In this document: positions 54,702 to 63,697 of the stretch, in pieces | Layout of the letters: each line of letters begins with the position of its first letter | How positions within the stretch are numbered: position 1 is the first letter of the stretch | Source of the DNA: an uncultured Clostridia bacterium | GTDB lineage: Bacteria > Bacillota > Clostridia > Oscillospirales > Acutalibacteraceae | Reading direction: 5' to 3' | Length of the DNA: 64,000 bases | NCBI GenBank assembly: GCA_947593615.1 | Contig: CANQDR010000008.1 | Location: 1 to 64,000 of the forward strand | Translations under genes and position numbers: made by a program | The notes under the pieces: generated by a model | Database searches by the model: none | Told to the model about the DNA's origin: nothing | What the model saw: only the letters and a program-made list of their open reading frames with translations

Positions 54702-55590
54702 CCTGTTCCAGACGGACGAGAGCCGTGCAGAAGCAGCTTTAAGCAAGATAAGGGATATTCCCGTTTCTGAAATTGACGAGTTTCCAGACCACCCGTTCAA
54801 GGTTTTAATGGACGAGGATATGGAACAGCTTGTCGAAAGCATTAAGCGGAACGGTGTAATGACCCCTGCTACTGTTCGGCTCAAAGAGGACGGACGGTAC
54901 GAGCTTATCAGCGGACACAGGAGAAAAAAGGCGTGTGAGCTTGCAGGGCTTGAAACGCTGAAATGCGAAGTCAAGGAGTTAAGCCGTGATGAAGCCATTA
55001 TTATAATGGTGGAAAGCAACTTGCAAAGGTCAACCATTCTGCCGAGTGAAAAAGCCTTTGCCTACAAAATGCGGCTTGAAGCAATGAACAGACAGGGAGA
55101 AAGAAGCGATTTAACTTCGTCCCCAATGGGGACAAAGTTGCGGAGCGATGCCGAACTTGCCGAAAAGGTTGGAGAAAGCCGCAATCAAATCCAGAGGTAT
55201 ATCCGCTTGACCGAGCTTGTTCCCGAAATCCTGCAAATGGTAGATGAAAAGCAGATTGCTTTCCGTCCTGCGGTGGAAATATCCTATCTTTCCGAGGAAC
55301 AGCAATACACCCTGCTTGAAGCAATGCAGTACAGCGATGCTACTCCGTCACTTGCACAGGCTATCAAAATGAAAAAGTTTATGCAGGACGGAAAACTGAC
55401 AAACGAGGTTATCCAGTCCATTATGGAGGAAGAAAAGCCAAACCAAAAGGAAAAGCCCGCTTTCCGTGATGAAAGGATAACCAAGCTCATTCCAAAATCC
55501 GTACCCAAAGGGCAGGAATCGGACTTTGTTGTCAAGGCGTTGGAGTTTTACAACCGACACCTGCAACGACAGCGAAGCCAAGAGAGATAG
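54655..55590 (+). CDS. parB: ParB/Spo0J-family partition protein
   Basis: 311 residues from a TTG start at 54655, chosen because AAGGAGG ends 9 nt upstream and the conserved sequence LARSNAPKIELTAYDDLF begins there. N-terminal CTPase/ParB domain with HPFKVLMDEDMEQLVESIKRNGVMTPATVR and GHRRKKACELAG, MVESNLQR, then a KorB/HTH middle domain (LAEKVGESRNQIQRYIRL). Works with ParA. The start lies inside parA, so translation is coupled. Confidence 0.93.
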   Translation: MARSNAPKIELTAYDDLFQTDESRAEAALSKIRDIPVSEIDEFPDHPFKVLMDEDMEQLVESIKRNGVMTPATVRLKEDGRYELISGHRRKKACELAGLETLKCEVKELSRDEAIIIMVESNLQRSTILPSEKAFAYKMRLEAMNRQGERSDLTSSPMGTKLRSDAELAEKVGESRNQIQRYIRLTELVPEILQMVDEKQIAFRPAVEISYLSEEQQYTLLEAMQYSDATPSLAQAIKMKKFMQDGKLTNEVIQSIMEEEKPNQKEKPAFRDERITKLIPKSVPKGQESDFVVKALEFYNRHLQRQRSQER

Positions 55591-55742
55591 CCGCACACCG
55601 AGGGCGTAGTCTGCCCGTTTGTAGTGGATAGCCGTTTTTTTCGGCTTCCCCCTCTCCACACCTCTCCCCCTAACTACTGCCAAGACTATCCGAAAAAAAG
55701 AAATATATCTGCAAAACCCTGTAAACCTTGACTTTTCTACCT

Positions 55743-55771
55743 TTGATGGCGGCACGGTTTTTCCGTATAAT
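55743..55771 (+). promoter_or_regulatory. Promoter of the lipoprotein gene
   Basis: TTGATG, 17-bp spacer, TATAAT followed by GAAGC; resembles the 53507 promoter in its -10 surroundings. Confidence 0.6.
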
Positions 55772-55796
55772 GAAGCTACAAAGGAGGTCGATGACT

Positions 55797-56540
55797 ATGA
55801 GGAAACAGATGCTTGCGATAGTGTTGGTGCTGATGTTAGGTTTATGCGGCTGCTCTGACAGCCAGACGACCCAGACCAAAGAGCCGACAGAGGAAACAAC
55901 AGGAATTACGGAAACAGCAAAGGTTGAAAACACGGAAAGCCTTTTATCTTCGGAAAGTAAGCAGGAAGATACTGCCGAAGCTACCGAGGAAGCGGAAAGC
56001 CCCGAAAGCCCCGCACAGACGGCAGAGCCAGAGAAAACCAATCCGCAGACCGTGAAAAGCAATGAAAGCCCTGCTGTCACAGCTCTGCCAGAGGATAAAG
56101 GCAACCCTGCAAAGGAAACGGAAAGCGTAAAGGCAAAAAAAACGCCGCCCGCCGAAACAGAAAAGCCGCAGGAAACACAGCCGCCTATGGAAACGCCAGA
56201 GCCACAGCCTACGGCTGCACCCGAAGAAACAAATCCGAAAACCGCCTATGATTATGCCTTTGATATCGAAGCGATAAAGGCGGACTGCATCGGCATCGGT
56301 CAGTCAATGGGGCTTACTCTGGACGCTTCCCTCACGCCGAGCAACGCAACTTGGTGGAATCCTGTTACAGCATCACAGAACAATCAAGGCACAACGCTGA
56401 AGCAGAGCCTTGAAAGCTATATCAAGTTCCACACCGTGGAAAACCTCGGCTCTTACGGAATGGACGAAATCACAGATTTTAATATCTACTACGAAGCAAG
56501 AGGAAACGGAGAATACCTCATCTACTTCCTCTTTGCGTAA
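55797..56540 (+). CDS. ICE-encoded lipoprotein
   Basis: 247 residues from the ATG at 55797 (AAGGAGG 9 nt upstream). Signal peptide with lipobox LCGC (Cys about 20), then a long Glu/Thr/Pro-rich, low-complexity spacer (about 22-145) that should lift the head off the membrane, and a compact C-terminal domain (about 148-247; AYDYAFDIEAIKADCIGIGQ, ending FNIYYEARGNGEYLIYFLFA). Similar proteins are common in Tn1549-like elements; possibly surface exclusion or mating contact. The exact role is unknown. Confidence 0.85.
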   Translation: MRKQMLAIVLVLMLGLCGCSDSQTTQTKEPTEETTGITETAKVENTESLLSSESKQEDTAEATEEAESPESPAQTAEPEKTNPQTVKSNESPAVTALPEDKGNPAKETESVKAKKTPPAETEKPQETQPPMETPEPQPTAAPEETNPKTAYDYAFDIEAIKADCIGIGQSMGLTLDASLTPSNATWWNPVTASQNNQGTTLKQSLESYIKFHTVENLGSYGMDEITDFNIYYEARGNGEYLIYFLFA

Positions 56541-56614
56541 ACCCAAATACGGGCTTATCCCTCTGTTTTGAAAGCAGGGGGATTTTTTATGCCCAAAATC
56601 AAGAAAGGACGGTT

Positions 56615-59600
56615 ATGTCTATGAAAAATATTATCAAACACAAGGGCAAGCGAGTATTGTCTGCTTTCCTCTGTATGCTGATGGTGCTTGCCGCTCTGCC
56701 GATGTCCGCTTTTGCGTGGACAGGTGCGGAGGGCGTGAGCTGCACATCTTCCTTTGGAGATTTCTATGTCGGCTCTGACGGAGAGCGTTATTACAGCAAG
56801 CCCTCTTACTCTATCATTGCCTATGACAGTAATGGCAATATTTCCCTGCATTCAATCAGTGCCGGCAACGCCAAGCGAAAGTATCTGATGAATGACGGAA
56901 ACGGAACGCATCAGGTGTACTGCATTGAATCTGGCATTGATTTCAGTACAGGCAACAGCTATGTTTCCAAAAACGGAAAGAACAGCTCATATTTTCAGAA
57001 CTTGCCGACAAACGCACAGTTCGGCATTATGATGGCTTTGATGTACGGCTGGCACGAGGGAAAATCCTCTCCTGTTGCGGGAACGAACAACGATGACTAT
57101 GCTTTTGCAACACAGGTTATTTTATGGGAGTATCAGCAGCAGCTCCGCACAAGCCCGTCCGATTTGCACAGTGCAAACGGCATTGCTGCGGACACCTACC
57201 ATTATTCCCTTGCGGGCAGACCCGCCGAGAAATGCTATAACTGGATTTTGTCGCAGATGGCAGACCACTATACCATTCCGAGCTTTGCGGCAAGAAGCCA
57301 GAGCAAAGCGGACACCTACACGCTGAAATACAACCCCGATACAAAGAAATACAGCCTTACCATCACGGACACCAACAACACAATGGCGGATATGAAGTTT
57401 TCCGCAGACGGTATCAGCGTGTCCAGAAGCGGCAACCAGTACACTTTTACGAGCAGCAAGATGATTACTTCTCCCGTGACGGTATCCGCACAGAAAAATG
57501 TCAATCTTAACTGCGATGAAATGCTCATCTGGGGCAGCGTGGGCAAGCAGACAATGGCTTCTGGTGCTTCCGACCCCGTATATTTCTATTTCAAAATCGA
57601 CACCGAAACTTACGGCACGGGTCATATTAAAAAGACTTCCGAGGATGGCGTTGTTTCTGGCATCAAGTTCAATATTTCTGGAAACGGCGTGAATCAGACC
57701 GTAACCACGGGTGCGGACGGCACGGTGGATATTCAGCTTATGCCGGGCGTTTACACCGTCACGGAACAATCCATTGACAGATATGTGCCGCAGAGTGTTC
57801 AGCGAGTAACCATTGTCAGCGGTCACACCTCTACCGTGACCTTTAACAATGTCTTGAAGCGTGGCGATTTGGAGATTATCAAAAACTCCGAGGACAATCT
57901 GGTGGAGGGCGTGAAGTTCCACCTTTACGGCACTTCTTTAAGCGGCTTGCCCGTTGACGAATACGCCGTGACCGATGCAAAGGGCGTGGCGAAATTCTCC
58001 AATGTCCTTATCAGCGGCAGCACACCGTACACCGTGGAGGAAGTGGATACGGCTGTCCGCTATGTCGTTCCTGCTTCCCAGACAGCACCGATTGAGTGGG
58101 AAAAGGTAACGAGCCGCACTTTTGTGAATGTGCTGAAAAAGTTCAATGTTACCGTAACCAAGAGCGACTATGAAACAGGCACGGCACAGGGCGACGCTTC
58201 CCTTGCAGGTGCGGTTTATGGCATTTACAAGGGCGAAGAACTCATTGACACCTATACCACCGATGAAAACGGTCAGTTCACGACCAAGTATTATATCTGC
58301 GGATATGACTGGACGGTCAGAGAGATTATCCCGTCCGAGGGCTATCTGCTTGATACGACCATTCACGAGGTCGGTGCAGAGCCAGAGCTTTATACCGTGG
58401 AGCGTAACAGCACCGCAAACGATGTGAATGAGCAGGTCATTAAGGGCAATATCGCCATTATCAAGCACACCGATGACGGCGAAACCCAGATTGAAACACC
58501 CGAAACAGGAGCAGTTTTTGAGGTCTGGCTGAAATCGACAGGCAGCTATGAAGCCGCAAAGGAAACCGAGCGTGATGTCCTCACTTGCGATGAAAACGGC
58601 TTTGCCCAGACAAAGGATATGCCTTACGGCATTTACACCGTGAAGCAGACCTCTGGCTGGGAGGGGCGTGAGCTGATGAAGCCCTTTGATGTCTTTATCA
58701 GCAAGGACGGTCAGACCTACCGCTACCTTATCAACAACGCCAACTTTGAGAGCTATATCAAGATTGTCAAGAAAGATGCGGAAACGGGCAAGACCATTCC
58801 GTATGCGGGTGCAGGCTTCCAGATTTACGACCCGAATGGAAACCTTGTCACAATGACATTCACTTATCCCGAAGTGACGGAAATTGACACTTTCTACACC
58901 ACAGCGGACGGCGACCTTATCACGCCGCAGACTCTGGAATACGGTACGGGCTATTCTCTTGTTGAGGTGCAAGCCCCTTACGGCTATGTATTAAACTCCG
59001 AGCCTGTCTATTTTGATGTGGTGCAGGAGAACTCCGAGGAAGAAAGCGGCATTACCGTTATCGAGGTGGTACGCTCCAATCTGGCACAGAAAGGGACAAT
59101 CAGCGTTTCCAAATCTGGCGAGGTGTTCTACTCTGTTGCAGGCGACAAGGGCATCTACCACCCGATTTTCAAGGTGCAGGGGCTTGAGGGAGCTGTCTAT
59201 GAGATTACCGCAGCCGAGGACATTTACACTCTGGACGGAACGCTCCGTGCTTCCAAAGGCGAGGTTGTCGATACCGTTACCACAGGTGCGGACGGTATGG
59301 CAAAATCAAAGGAGCTGTATCTTGGAAAATACGAGGTCAAAGAGATTACAGCACCTTACGGAATGGTATTGAATGAGGAAACCCACTCCGTGGAGCTTGT
59401 GTACGCAGGACAGGAAGTAGCCGTTACCGAAACGGCGACAGGCTTTGTGAACGAGCGTCAGCGTGTGGAAATCGACCTTGTAAAGAGCCTTGAAACCAAC
59501 GAAGCCTACGGCGTGGGCAAAAACGGCGAAATCTTTGATGTGACCTTTGGGCTGTATGCCGCCGAGGAAATGACCGCCGCAGACGGCGAGGTTATCCCTG

Positions 59601-60820
59601 CCGACGGGCTGATGGAGATTATCTCCCTTGACGAAAACGGAAAAGGCACGGTAACAAGCGACCTTCCGATTGGCAGCTACTATGTAAAGGAGCTTGCCAC
59701 AAACTCCGCATATATTTTGAACGACCAGAAATACCCCGTTATCTTTGAGTATGCGGGACAGGACACCGCTACCGTCCACATCACAGCCAATGACGGCGAA
59801 GCTATCCCGAATGAAATCATTTACGGCTCTGTCAGCGGTAAGAAATCAGACGAGGACGGCAAGGCTCTGGGCGGTGCGGTAATCGGTATCTTCAAGACAG
59901 GCACAGAGGAATTTACAACCGAAACAGCGATTGCAACTACCACATCAGCAGATGACGGTAGTTTTTCTTTTGCCAAAGTGCCGTATGGAACTTGGGTAAT
60001 CCGTGAAATCGAAAGTCCGAAAGGCTTTGTACTCTCCGAGGAAGAAATCGCCGTAACCGTCAGTGAAGTGGACGAGGTTGTGGAAATCGAGCTTGTCAAC
60101 TACTTCATTAAGGGCAATATCGAGCTGACTAAGGTGGATAAGGACTATCCCGACAACAAGCTCTCTGGTGCAGTCTTTGAGGTGTTTGCCGATACCAACG
60201 GAAACGGCGAGTTTGACAAGGACGATGAGCTGCTTGGCGAAATGACCGAGCTTGAGGGCGGCGTTTACCAGATGAATGAGCTGAGATACGGAAAATACTT
60301 TGTTAAGGAAACGAAAGCCCCAGAGGGCTTCATTCTGGACGAAAATGTTTACCCCGTATCCATTGAGGAAAACGGCAAGACCTATGCGGTGGAGAATGAA
60401 GCGGGCAAGGGCTTTTTGAACGAAGCACAGAAAGGCTCATTAAAAATCGTCAAGACATCTTCCGACGGCAAGGTGGAGGGCTTCTCTTTCCGAGTTACGG
60501 GCGTGAACTACGACCAGACCTTTACCACCGACAAGAACGGCGAAATTCTCATTGAAAATATCCGTATTGGCGAATATACCGTATCCGAGGTAAACGACAA
60601 GGCTTCCGCAGGATATATTCTCCCTACCGACAAGCAGGCAACCGTGCAGGTCGGGGCGACTACCATCGTCCAGATGCACAACGAGCTGAGGGACACCCCG
60701 AAAACAGGCGACGACTTCAATCTGGGATTGTGGGTAAGCCTTGCGGCTGTGCTGACAGTCGGTGCAGGCGTGCTTGGCTTTATCGGCTTTAAGAACAGAA
60801 AGAAAAAGGAGGACAGATGA
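56615..60820 (+). CDS. Large thioester- and Cna-B-domain surface adhesin
   Basis: 1401 residues. Signal peptide (1-34). Thioester domain at about 55-310 with Cys103 in YCIESG and Gln167 in ATQVILWEYQ, the residues that form the reactive internal bond used for covalent attachment to host or cell surface. About nine Cna-B/SpaA repeats follow, many with E-box-like YxVKE or YTVEE endings and Lys early in the domain, giving a stiff stalk. C-terminal TPKTGD, membrane helix and Lys/Arg tail are a sortase signal. No sortase of the element lies in this window. Likely promotes cell contact for transfer or colonisation. Confidence 0.92.
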   Translation: MSMKNIIKHKGKRVLSAFLCMLMVLAALPMSAFAWTGAEGVSCTSSFGDFYVGSDGERYYSKPSYSIIAYDSNGNISLHSISAGNAKRKYLMNDGNGTHQVYCIESGIDFSTGNSYVSKNGKNSSYFQNLPTNAQFGIMMALMYGWHEGKSSPVAGTNNDDYAFATQVILWEYQQQLRTSPSDLHSANGIAADTYHYSLAGRPAEKCYNWILSQMADHYTIPSFAARSQSKADTYTLKYNPDTKKYSLTITDTNNTMADMKFSADGISVSRSGNQYTFTSSKMITSPVTVSAQKNVNLNCDEMLIWGSVGKQTMASGASDPVYFYFKIDTETYGTGHIKKTSEDGVVSGIKFNISGNGVNQTVTTGADGTVDIQLMPGVYTVTEQSIDRYVPQSVQRVTIVSGHTSTVTFNNVLKRGDLEIIKNSEDNLVEGVKFHLYGTSLSGLPVDEYAVTDAKGVAKFSNVLISGSTPYTVEEVDTAVRYVVPASQTAPIEWEKVTSRTFVNVLKKFNVTVTKSDYETGTAQGDASLAGAVYGIYKGEELIDTYTTDENGQFTTKYYICGYDWTVREIIPSEGYLLDTTIHEVGAEPELYTVERNSTANDVNEQVIKGNIAIIKHTDDGETQIETPETGAVFEVWLKSTGSYEAAKETERDVLTCDENGFAQTKDMPYGIYTVKQTSGWEGRELMKPFDVFISKDGQTYRYLINNANFESYIKIVKKDAETGKTIPYAGAGFQIYDPNGNLVTMTFTYPEVTEIDTFYTTADGDLITPQTLEYGTGYSLVEVQAPYGYVLNSEPVYFDVVQENSEEESGITVIEVVRSNLAQKGTISVSKSGEVFYSVAGDKGIYHPIFKVQGLEGAVYEITAAEDIYTLDGTLRASKGEVVDTVTTGADGMAKSKELYLGKYEVKEITAPYGMVLNEETHSVELVYAGQEVAVTETATGFVNERQRVEIDLVKSLETNEAYGVGKNGEIFDVTFGLYAAEEMTAADGEVIPADGLMEIISLDENGKGTVTSDLPIGSYYVKELATNSAYILNDQKYPVIFEYAGQDTATVHITANDGEAIPNEIIYGSVSGKKSDEDGKALGGAVIGIFKTGTEEFTTETAIATTTSADDGSFSFAKVPYGTWVIREIESPKGFVLSEEEIAVTVSEVDEVVEIELVNYFIKGNIELTKVDKDYPDNKLSGAVFEVFADTNGNGEFDKDDELLGEMTELEGGVYQMNELRYGKYFVKETKAPEGFILDENVYPVSIEENGKTYAVENEAGKGFLNEAQKGSLKIVKTSSDGKVEGFSFRVTGVNYDQTFTTDKNGEILIENIRIGEYTVSEVNDKASAGYILPTDKQATVQVGATTIVQMHNELRDTPKTGDDFNLGLWVSLAAVLTVGAGVLGFIGFKNRKKKEDR

Positions 60821-60908
60821 CCGCATGAGCAATGAGATATAAGAAAGTTTTGCGGCGGTCATCCCAAATTCGCAGAGCGAATTTGCCAAGAGAAAGGAGG
60901 TCTTGAAG

Positions 60909-61001
60909 ATGGACGCTAAAACCATTATCGCCATCGTGCTTGTGGTGTTTATCGCAGGTACGGCAGTCTGGCTGAATATCCGCAACAGGAAGAAGAAGTA
61001 A
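60909..61001 (+). CDS. 30-residue single-helix membrane peptide
   Basis: ATG with AAAGGAGG upstream; MDAKTIIAIVLVVFIAGTAVW forms one helix followed by LNIRNRKKK. Lies 90 bp after the adhesin and before a terminator, so it is the last gene of that transcript. Similar short basic-tailed peptides are seen in such elements. Function unknown. Confidence 0.6.
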   Translation: MDAKTIIAIVLVVFIAGTAVWLNIRNRKKK

Positions 61002-61019
61002 CCCAATTTTGCAGGGACG

Positions 61020-61049
61020 GGGCGGCTTGCCATAACGAGCCGCCCTTTT
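61020..61049 (+). terminator. Terminator used as intron target
   Basis: GGGCGGCT/AGCCGCCC hairpin followed by TTTTCCTA. The group II intron begins 4 bp further on; the T-run seems to continue as TTTTTAT after the intron. Confidence 0.8.
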
Positions 61050-61053
61050 CCTA

Positions 61054-62944
61054 GTGCGCCCGGCGGGCGCACGTTCTAAAGGGTGAAAGTCCCTGACCCG
61101 CCCGGCAGTGGGAAGGGTGCAGTCAAGGGCAAGGGCGTCACCGTGAGGTGGAGTCTGAAGGAAGCCGGAGACAAAACACTGGCCTGTAAAAGTTGTCCGG
61201 ATAGGCTGCGAAGCGTGGATGAGGTTGCTAGACAAACCAAAGTCCAATAACTGCACGGGACGCCAGCAGTAGACGGGGCAGGTATAAGTGGGAAAGAACG
61301 TGTGGGTACCCGGGGAGATCTCACGGACATAGCAATACGATAGAACATTCGCAGCTATGGTCGAAAAAGGTTTACCGTGAGAAGTCAGCAGAGCCCATAT
61401 TACAATACCCTGTGGCTTAAGACATGGGGAAAGGGGCGAACAGTAGGAGGTGTCATTCCCAAATGGAAACCAGACATGGAATTAAGTACAGACAACTTCA
61501 TATTGAAGACTACCTGAAAGAGATACCTGCGGAACAGGGAAGAGTATCAGGAGTGTACGCCCAGGAATGGATTACCGGGGACACTGACACCAATACGGAC
61601 TTTTGGACGGACAACCTGCTTGATACCATACTTAGAAGCGACAACCTCAATGCCGCATATAAGAAGGTGAAAGAGAACAGGGGCTCCGCTGGGATCGACG
61701 GAATGCAGGTGGATGAACTTCTACCCTACCTGAGAGAACACCGGAAGGAACTGGTCGAGCAGCTGCGGAGCGGGAAGTACAAGCCCAATCCAGTCCGCAG
61801 GGTAGAGATACCGAAGGAGGAGAAGGGAAAGGTCAGGAAATTAGGAGTGCCCACAGTAGTGGACAGACTGGTTCAGCAGGCGATCGCGCAGGAACTGACG
61901 CCAATCTTTGAGGAACAGTTTTCAGACAACAGCTTCGGATTTCGGCCGAAAAGGAGTGCGCATGACGCCATTAAGAGGTGCAAGCAGTACGTCGAAGAAG
62001 GATATGTATACGTGGTCAGTATGGACTTACAGGCCTACTTTGACACAGTCAGCCACAGCAAGCTGATAGAGGTGCTGTCGAGGACGATCAAAGATGGCAG
62101 AGTGACCTCACTGATACACAAATACCTGAATGCCGGGGTCATGGAGGACGGAGGTTTCCACCCGACGAAAGAGGGCGTGCCGCAAGGCGGGCCACTCAGC
62201 CCGCTGTGTGGGAACGTCATGCTAAACGAGCTGGACAAGGAGCTGGAACGGAGAGGGCATAAGTATGTAAGATATGCGGACGATTGCATGATCATGTGCA
62301 AAAGCAGGAAAAGTGCGGAACGTACGCTGGGAAAGATAGTGCCATTCATAACGGGCAAACTGTTCCTGAAAGTGAATCTCCAGAAAACTACAGTGAACCA
62401 TATCAGTAAAGTAAAATACCTGGGATACAGTTTTTACCGGAACAAAGGGAAATGCCGGTTCAGGGTGCACCCGAAGTCGGTAGGGAAATTCAAGGGAAAG
62501 CTGAGGATGCTCACAGCCAGAGGGAACAAATGGAGCAATCCGGAGAGGGAAAGGAGACTCAACGACGCAGTCAGAGGGTGGGTCAACTATTACCGGTATG
62601 CGGACATGAAAGGCCTGATGGAAGAGCTGGACAAGTGGCTCCGCCACAGAATCCGGGCGATATACTGGAAGCAATGGAAAAGGGTGCGCACGAGGTATAA
62701 AATGCTCCGCGCACTACATCTGCCGGAGTGGAAGGTACATGAGATGGCGAACTGTAGGAAAGGAACGTGGAGGGCGGCGAAGATGCTTAACTCTGCGTTA
62801 ACCAAAAGAATTATAGTGGACAAACTCGGATATCCATCCTTGGCTGCCCACTATCTGAAAGTCCGTGTAAACTATTGAACCGCGTAGTACCGAACGGTAC
62901 GCTACGTGGTGTGGAAGGGGAGGGTAAAAGCTCCCCTATCCGAT
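61054..62944 (+). mobile_element. Group II intron, probably class C
   Basis: Begins GTGCGCCCGGCGGGCGCACG, a typical 5' splice region and domain I hairpin; a 400-nt structured 5' part precedes the maturase gene. Near the end is a domain V hairpin (ACCGCGTAG-TACC-GAAC-GGTA-CG-CTACGTGGT with a 2-nt CG bulge), then a domain VI hairpin (GGGGAG/CTCCCC) and the end CTATCCGAT. Insertion right after a terminator hairpin and lack of an endonuclease domain in the protein fit class C introns. Exact ends are estimated to within a few bases. Confidence 0.85.
61463..62878 (+). CDS. ltrA: Group II intron reverse transcriptase/maturase
   Basis: 471 residues from METRHGIKY at 61463; an earlier in-frame ATG at 61424 lies before the AGGAGG. 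RT domain (about 60-310) with GIDGMQVDEL, RRVEIPKEEKGKVRKLGVP, FGFRPKRSAHDAI, QAYFDTV and the catalytic YADD; maturase/X domain (about 320-400, RRLNDAVRGWVNYYRYADMK). It ends without an HNH endonuclease. Helps the intron splice and copies it into DNA. It appears intact. Confidence 0.95.
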   Translation: METRHGIKYRQLHIEDYLKEIPAEQGRVSGVYAQEWITGDTDTNTDFWTDNLLDTILRSDNLNAAYKKVKENRGSAGIDGMQVDELLPYLREHRKELVEQLRSGKYKPNPVRRVEIPKEEKGKVRKLGVPTVVDRLVQQAIAQELTPIFEEQFSDNSFGFRPKRSAHDAIKRCKQYVEEGYVYVVSMDLQAYFDTVSHSKLIEVLSRTIKDGRVTSLIHKYLNAGVMEDGGFHPTKEGVPQGGPLSPLCGNVMLNELDKELERRGHKYVRYADDCMIMCKSRKSAERTLGKIVPFITGKLFLKVNLQKTTVNHISKVKYLGYSFYRNKGKCRFRVHPKSVGKFKGKLRMLTARGNKWSNPERERRLNDAVRGWVNYYRYADMKGLMEELDKWLRHRIRAIYWKQWKRVRTRYKMLRALHLPEWKVHEMANCRKGTWRAAKMLNSALTKRIIVDKLGYPSLAAHYLKVRVNY

Positions 62945-62962
62945 TTTTATATGGAGGAAGCA

Positions 62963-63268
62963 ATGAGAAATCTCAAAACCATTGAGGGCAAAGTGAAAGC
63001 CATTCTGGAAAAGGACGAGGAAGCCAGAAACGATGATATGACCCTTTATCTCAAGGTGTGCAATACCTGTCTGAAAGGCACGGGGGCAATGCCGTTTGCG
63101 GAGGTAATGTCACAGTATAAGTATCTGGGCTTGCCGAGTTTTGAGAGCGTGGGCAGGACACGGCGGAAGCTGCAGGCACAGTTCCCAGAGCTTATGGGGA
63201 GCGTCCGTGTGCAGAAGCTCCGTGCCGCACGGGAAAAGGCTTATCGGAAGTATGCAAAAAGCGATTGA
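62963..63268 (+). CDS. Small ICE cargo protein, helical
   Basis: 101 residues from the ATG at 62963 (GGAGG upstream; the exon downstream of the intron). Charged and helical: TIEGKVKAILEKDEEARNDD, LYLKVCNTC, then a Lys/Arg-rich end (RVQKLRAAREKAYRKYAKS). The section YKYLGLPSFESVGRTRRKLQ recalls phage/ICE helix-turn-helix proteins. Followed at 14 bp by the next gene. Confidence 0.75.
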   Translation: MRNLKTIEGKVKAILEKDEEARNDDMTLYLKVCNTCLKGTGAMPFAEVMSQYKYLGLPSFESVGRTRRKLQAQFPELMGSVRVQKLRAAREKAYRKYAKSD

Positions 63269-63282
63269 ACGGAGGTCTGATT

Positions 63283-63555
63283 ATGGACGAAGAAAAACGC
63301 TCCAACGAGGGCTATGAAATCATAGAGGGCTGTACTATCGGGAGTACAGAGATTGTCATTGGGTATAACCCCAAAGCACCCAATCATTATGTGTGCTGGT
63401 ACTGCAAGGGCGGAGACAATTATTTCTGGGGACGCTACTTTAACGAACTGTCGGCGGCACGGGAAAAACTGAACGAACGGTATAAGACCGAGTGCGGTAT
63501 GCCGTACAATCAGCCGCCGAAAAAGCAAAGGCAGCGTGATGACCGTGAGCGATAA
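63283..63555 (+). CDS. Small ICE protein of unknown function
   Basis: 90 residues from the ATG at 63283 (GGAGGT upstream). EGCTIGSTEIVIGYNPKAP and YVCWYCKGGDNYFWGRYFN form an alpha/beta-looking compact core with aromatic residues; the tail is polar (KKQRQRDDRER). Shares design with the gene at 63687 (both have ...GDYEV/GYEII followed by I-x-IG--E-V-G-N). Overlaps the next gene by 17 bp. Confidence 0.75.
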   Translation: MDEEKRSNEGYEIIEGCTIGSTEIVIGYNPKAPNHYVCWYCKGGDNYFWGRYFNELSAAREKLNERYKTECGMPYNQPPKKQRQRDDRER

Positions 63556-63697
63556 AAGGAAGATTTATGACTGTACGACCTGCCCCTATCCCCGATATAA
63601 GGACAGTCACATTATTTTCTGCGATGTCTGTATCCAAAAGATTTTAGACGAGCAAAAAGAGAAAAAACGAAGAAAGGAGCAGCCCGATGGAGAATGA
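63539..63697 (+). CDS. 52-residue zinc-ribbon-like protein
   Basis: Starts at ATG 63539 within the previous gene (a GTG at 63545 is also possible). Two CxxC pairs, CTTCPYPR and CDVCIQK, spaced by about 15 residues, then a highly basic, helical tail (EQKEKKRRKEQ). A treble-clef/zinc ribbon is likely. Translationally coupled to both neighbours (17- and 11-bp overlaps). Confidence 0.6.
   Translation: MTVSDKRKIYDCTTCPYPRYKDSHIIFCDVCIQKILDEQKEKKRRKEQPDGE

Noticed and set aside
57122-58972. Two minus-strand open frames of 266 and 344 codons inside the adhesin gene
   Set aside because: They are antisense shadows of the Cna-B repeats, without ribosome sites or recognisable domains.
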